Of a DNA stretch of 64,000 bases, positions 62,801 through 64,000 are shown in pieces. How positions within the stretch are numbered: position 1 is the stretch's first letter; every line of letters starts with the position of its first letter. Made by a program: the position numbers and the translations under genes. Origin of the DNA: Melanopsichium pennsylvanicum (taxonomy: Eukaryota > Basidiomycota > Ustilaginomycetes > Ustilaginales); assembly GCA_900208305.1 (NCBI GenBank), contig OAPG01000013.1, forward strand, positions 372,001-436,000, written 5' to 3'. Below the pieces are notes generated by a model, which was given only the letters and a program-made list of their open reading frames with translations, was not told where the DNA came from and ran no database searches.

Positions 62801-64000
62801 GTACAACGAGCACCATCAGAACGCAGAACTCCGCATCGAGCGGCTCAATGCCATCGGCAGAAGCGATCGTCAATGTCACTGTCCGATTGCTCGGTGGCGT
62901 TCCGAGGCTGTTGACTGGCAACGCAGACTCGAAACGAGACGAGCTCATTGTGTCGATGTTTTTCGACTGCTCCATCGAGGGGCTTATCACTCTGTCGCCG
63001 GTCTTCTTCGAGTCGCTCCACGAGGGCAGCCTTTGGATGAGTCAAAGAGATCTCGTCGACGCGCTCGCTCGTATCGGGTCAGAACTGCTCACATCCTACC
63101 GCTTTGCGCGCGAGCCAGCAGCGCGTCTTGCCGCTGTACGTGCGGTTTCGGCCGTACTTCCCATTCTGTTTGAAGAAGTTGACGAGCAGTCCGATTTCTT
63201 CGACAAGGTGCAAAAGTTGGCCTCGTTCTTTGCAGACCAGATTGGCAGGACCAAGTGGCCGACACCGTGGAAGGTGCAACTAGCTTGTGCGGACTTTCTT
63301 GCCGAATGCTTGCGGCTGGATCCAGAAGGCCGCCTGTGCCGATCTGGCAGTGCTCGTGGGTCAAATTTCTGGCCACATAAGGCTTTGCTCAAGATCCATC
63401 GAGATTGTGATATTCGCGTTCGCGGTCTCGGCGCATCCATCGCCACGTCTGTCTTCGACACAACCTCGAACGACGAAGAACATATGTCCGGGGTGTACAA
63501 AACTTTTCGTGAAGGGCTTCCCAGCGATTCCAGCCTTCCTCCTCACATTTTGACCAGAGCATTGAGCCTTTGCAATGTCGTCATCGCCAATTCGGCTGTC
63601 CGGAGGTCGGCCCTCTTCCACCTTCTCGAGATCGTACTAGCCACGAGCATGTTCCCAGTCACCATACAGCAGCTCTTCGCGCGAGTGTCCGCGCGGCTAG
63701 GTTTTCCGGATGCTTCGAGCTGTTACCAAGCATTCGCAGGCCAGATCATCTGGGGTATGGCCACAAACAATTACGACCCATTACAGGTGCCTTGGAAGGT
63801 GCTCGGCTTTCCAAGCAAGCGTGAATGCCTTGAAAGCACTTTCTCTGCCTGCGGTAGCATGCTTCTTGCCGCGCAAACCCCCGAGGGACGTACTCAATTC
63901 GATGCGCTGGTGCAGCTGACGAGGCGTACCCAGCAGCAAGGCTTGCAGGAATGTCTCCCCTTTCTCACAGCTGCCTATCTAGGGTTTGCAGTCCAGGCAG
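59827..64000 (+). CDS. TEL1: TEL1/ATM-type PIKK, N-terminal part (runs off window)
   Basis: From the ATG at 59827 the frame is open for 1391 codons to the right edge with no stop. The start MAFSLQEALEQIRSDKIKDR followed by QQGLEALEHIF has the form of the TAN motif (Tel1/ATM N-terminal: a short helix with basic K(I/D)KDRQ). In Tel1 this motif is needed for telomere maintenance. The rest is alpha-helical solenoid of HEAT-like character with Leu/Ala-rich helices and Ser-rich linkers (about 440-500). No kinase domain is in view; it should lie beyond the window if the call is right, as Tel1 proteins reach about 2,800-3,000 residues. The identity rests on the N-terminal motif, size and solenoid, so it is probable rather than proven. 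Confidence 0.75.
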   Translation, partial: MAFSLQEALEQIRSDKIKDRQQGLEALEHIFAEPDNVLNLDPKQDGKAWLKTFQSLFACVLAEKAACIKKGSLSDAQPVALARLQRAAQMVRSIVEKAAPLLARKVVKALVNHIIQMLNHRGCLLRPVAPAYTSALCAILKHQHHVDHLDPEDWIASTSLCFGILLGRDLDNSVAPSDPEEWLASIPTTITVPHSRRGLSLEDAVTADCLRHLMACTVAPLLGPEGYGLSLLADYTRFLLCFPAESSAHLPAVTGLVILLEHLELNNTRAVVYASLSLRHVLLVLWKTKNYLVKVRLLLLLRIVTPVVASSTNKQTEIGLPQDPSTLQFLRTEAIIFLELIHEALLYDPDTRWALEPMRLDALVFRCRQSSGSELSSPYPVLCNSAFHLGPSSTEQDSLSWCRISLQVDLIEALTNLGHSQQKNGLSALSGHREAAHEEASLGTASNSLSSPRTRASNGKRGTDPISLSSQKRRRTGVADTVSDTSEHDWLQQLVRMVSNSDTSTRSSVTARLCTLQLIIFVVLTRPHLIDATRVVEIRGSLLALAADTESTLVSWSLIGLSAVVLGSDATNTNGADGGPNSVSAQHGTNAWGVAVRKLQNPDTCRAAAFLLCAMLAKGVLPEAALQPEVTRLLAEVDLQGPPILCDSVCQLMTRLLHLATSNNVYQHLDPRRKVGAWFASVYTSAPVFQPPSGGLRKPNLLTPYHDLVATVNAMVVENGSDLPESQSWATSTRRDDVAELLGRRARSQSLRDLALNGQIVGAPASRRQVSPAAVEAGPSLLSSEAFNRMTLVLEKKINACLASLKALSSDTSSATAIPFQAVIAVMHAAILSLDLWSRSTPQTGSQRLGRLQRCCQVIITAIDVASSSKSMHPEESNLVIQQLELIAPLRRTSMRSAGTSNDLLRQAGVASGIAAYTADVLDDSIEAHQDDSTRKRIWTAIREANMLEAMLSSCDRLLERTLFGDEDAESDPASATLSKNCDAFDDMPESSTTSTIRTQNSASSGSMPSAEAIVNVTVRLLGGVPRLLTGNADSKRDELIVSMFFDCSIEGLITLSPVFFESLHEGSLWMSQRDLVDALARIGSELLTSYRFAREPAARLAAVRAVSAVLPILFEEVDEQSDFFDKVQKLASFFADQIGRTKWPTPWKVQLACADFLAECLRLDPEGRLCRSGSARGSNFWPHKALLKIHRDCDIRVRGLGASIATSVFDTTSNDEEHMSGVYKTFREGLPSDSSLPPHILTRALSLCNVVIANSAVRRSALFHLLEIVLATSMFPVTIQQLFARVSARLGFPDASSCYQAFAGQIIWGMATNNYDPLQVPWKVLGFPSKRECLESTFSACGSMLLAAQTPEGRTQFDALVQLTRRTQQQGLQECLPFLTAAYLGFAVQA

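Overview
The window reads as nuclear DNA of a basidiomycete yeast-like fungus, most likely a smut (Ustilaginales; Ustilago/Sporisorium/Pseudozyma relatives). The reasons are long, mostly intronless genes of moderate GC, rich in CTC/TCG/GAG codons and Ser/Ala linkers, short introns (GTAAGT donor, CTGAC branch, YAG acceptor), and one locus of duplicated small secreted proteins of the kind smuts carry. This is inference from sequence features and remembered families; no search was run. I see no plasmid, phage, bacterial operon or CRISPR structure.

Layout. 1-1.8 kb: no convincing gene. 1.8-8.7 kb: a Ubp12-type deubiquitinase and a BCS1 AAA chaperone, both minus strand. 8.7-9.98 kb: an AT-richer insertion-like stretch with repeats. 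10-15.6 kb: NCS6 (tRNA thiolation), a LisH-CTLH-WD40 protein and OST3 (N-glycosylation). 16-25.8 kb: an NCS1-family permease, dynamitin, UMP kinase, a small mitochondrial membrane protein, a two-exon FAM32A gene, a DUF4202 protein and a TRM140-type tRNA m3C methyltransferase. The last two can be joined in frame by one well-formed intron. 26-32 kb: eRF1 and PEX1. 34-36.4 kb: a perilipin-like protein and the three-exon copper chaperone ATX1. 36.6-44.8 kb: PRP16, a cytochrome P450 and a DUF1989 protein with an unresolved 5' end.

45.4-48.4 kb is the accessory locus: two paralogous secreted proteins in tandem, one with a duplicated four-cysteine module, set among dispersed repeats. 49.3-52 kb carries two more secreted products, a CFEM GPI-anchored protein and a GH27 alpha-galactosidase. 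53-58.8 kb: a PX protein, a three-exon complex I NDUFB4 homologue, SNRNP27 and prephenate dehydrogenase. From 59.8 kb to the right edge runs the N-terminal part of a TEL1/ATM-type kinase, open and without a stop.

Most genes are unrelated housekeeping functions, as is normal in a fungal chromosome. Loose themes are translation and tRNA modification (NCS6, TRM140, eRF1), splicing (FAM32A, PRP16, SNRNP27) and mitochondria or peroxisomes (BCS1, NDUFB4, PEX1). Three small spliced genes (FAM32A, ATX1, NDUFB4) were rebuilt here from splice sites and protein-family similarity. The most novel material is the secreted-protein pair and its repeats, followed by the possible DUF4202-TRM140 fusion.
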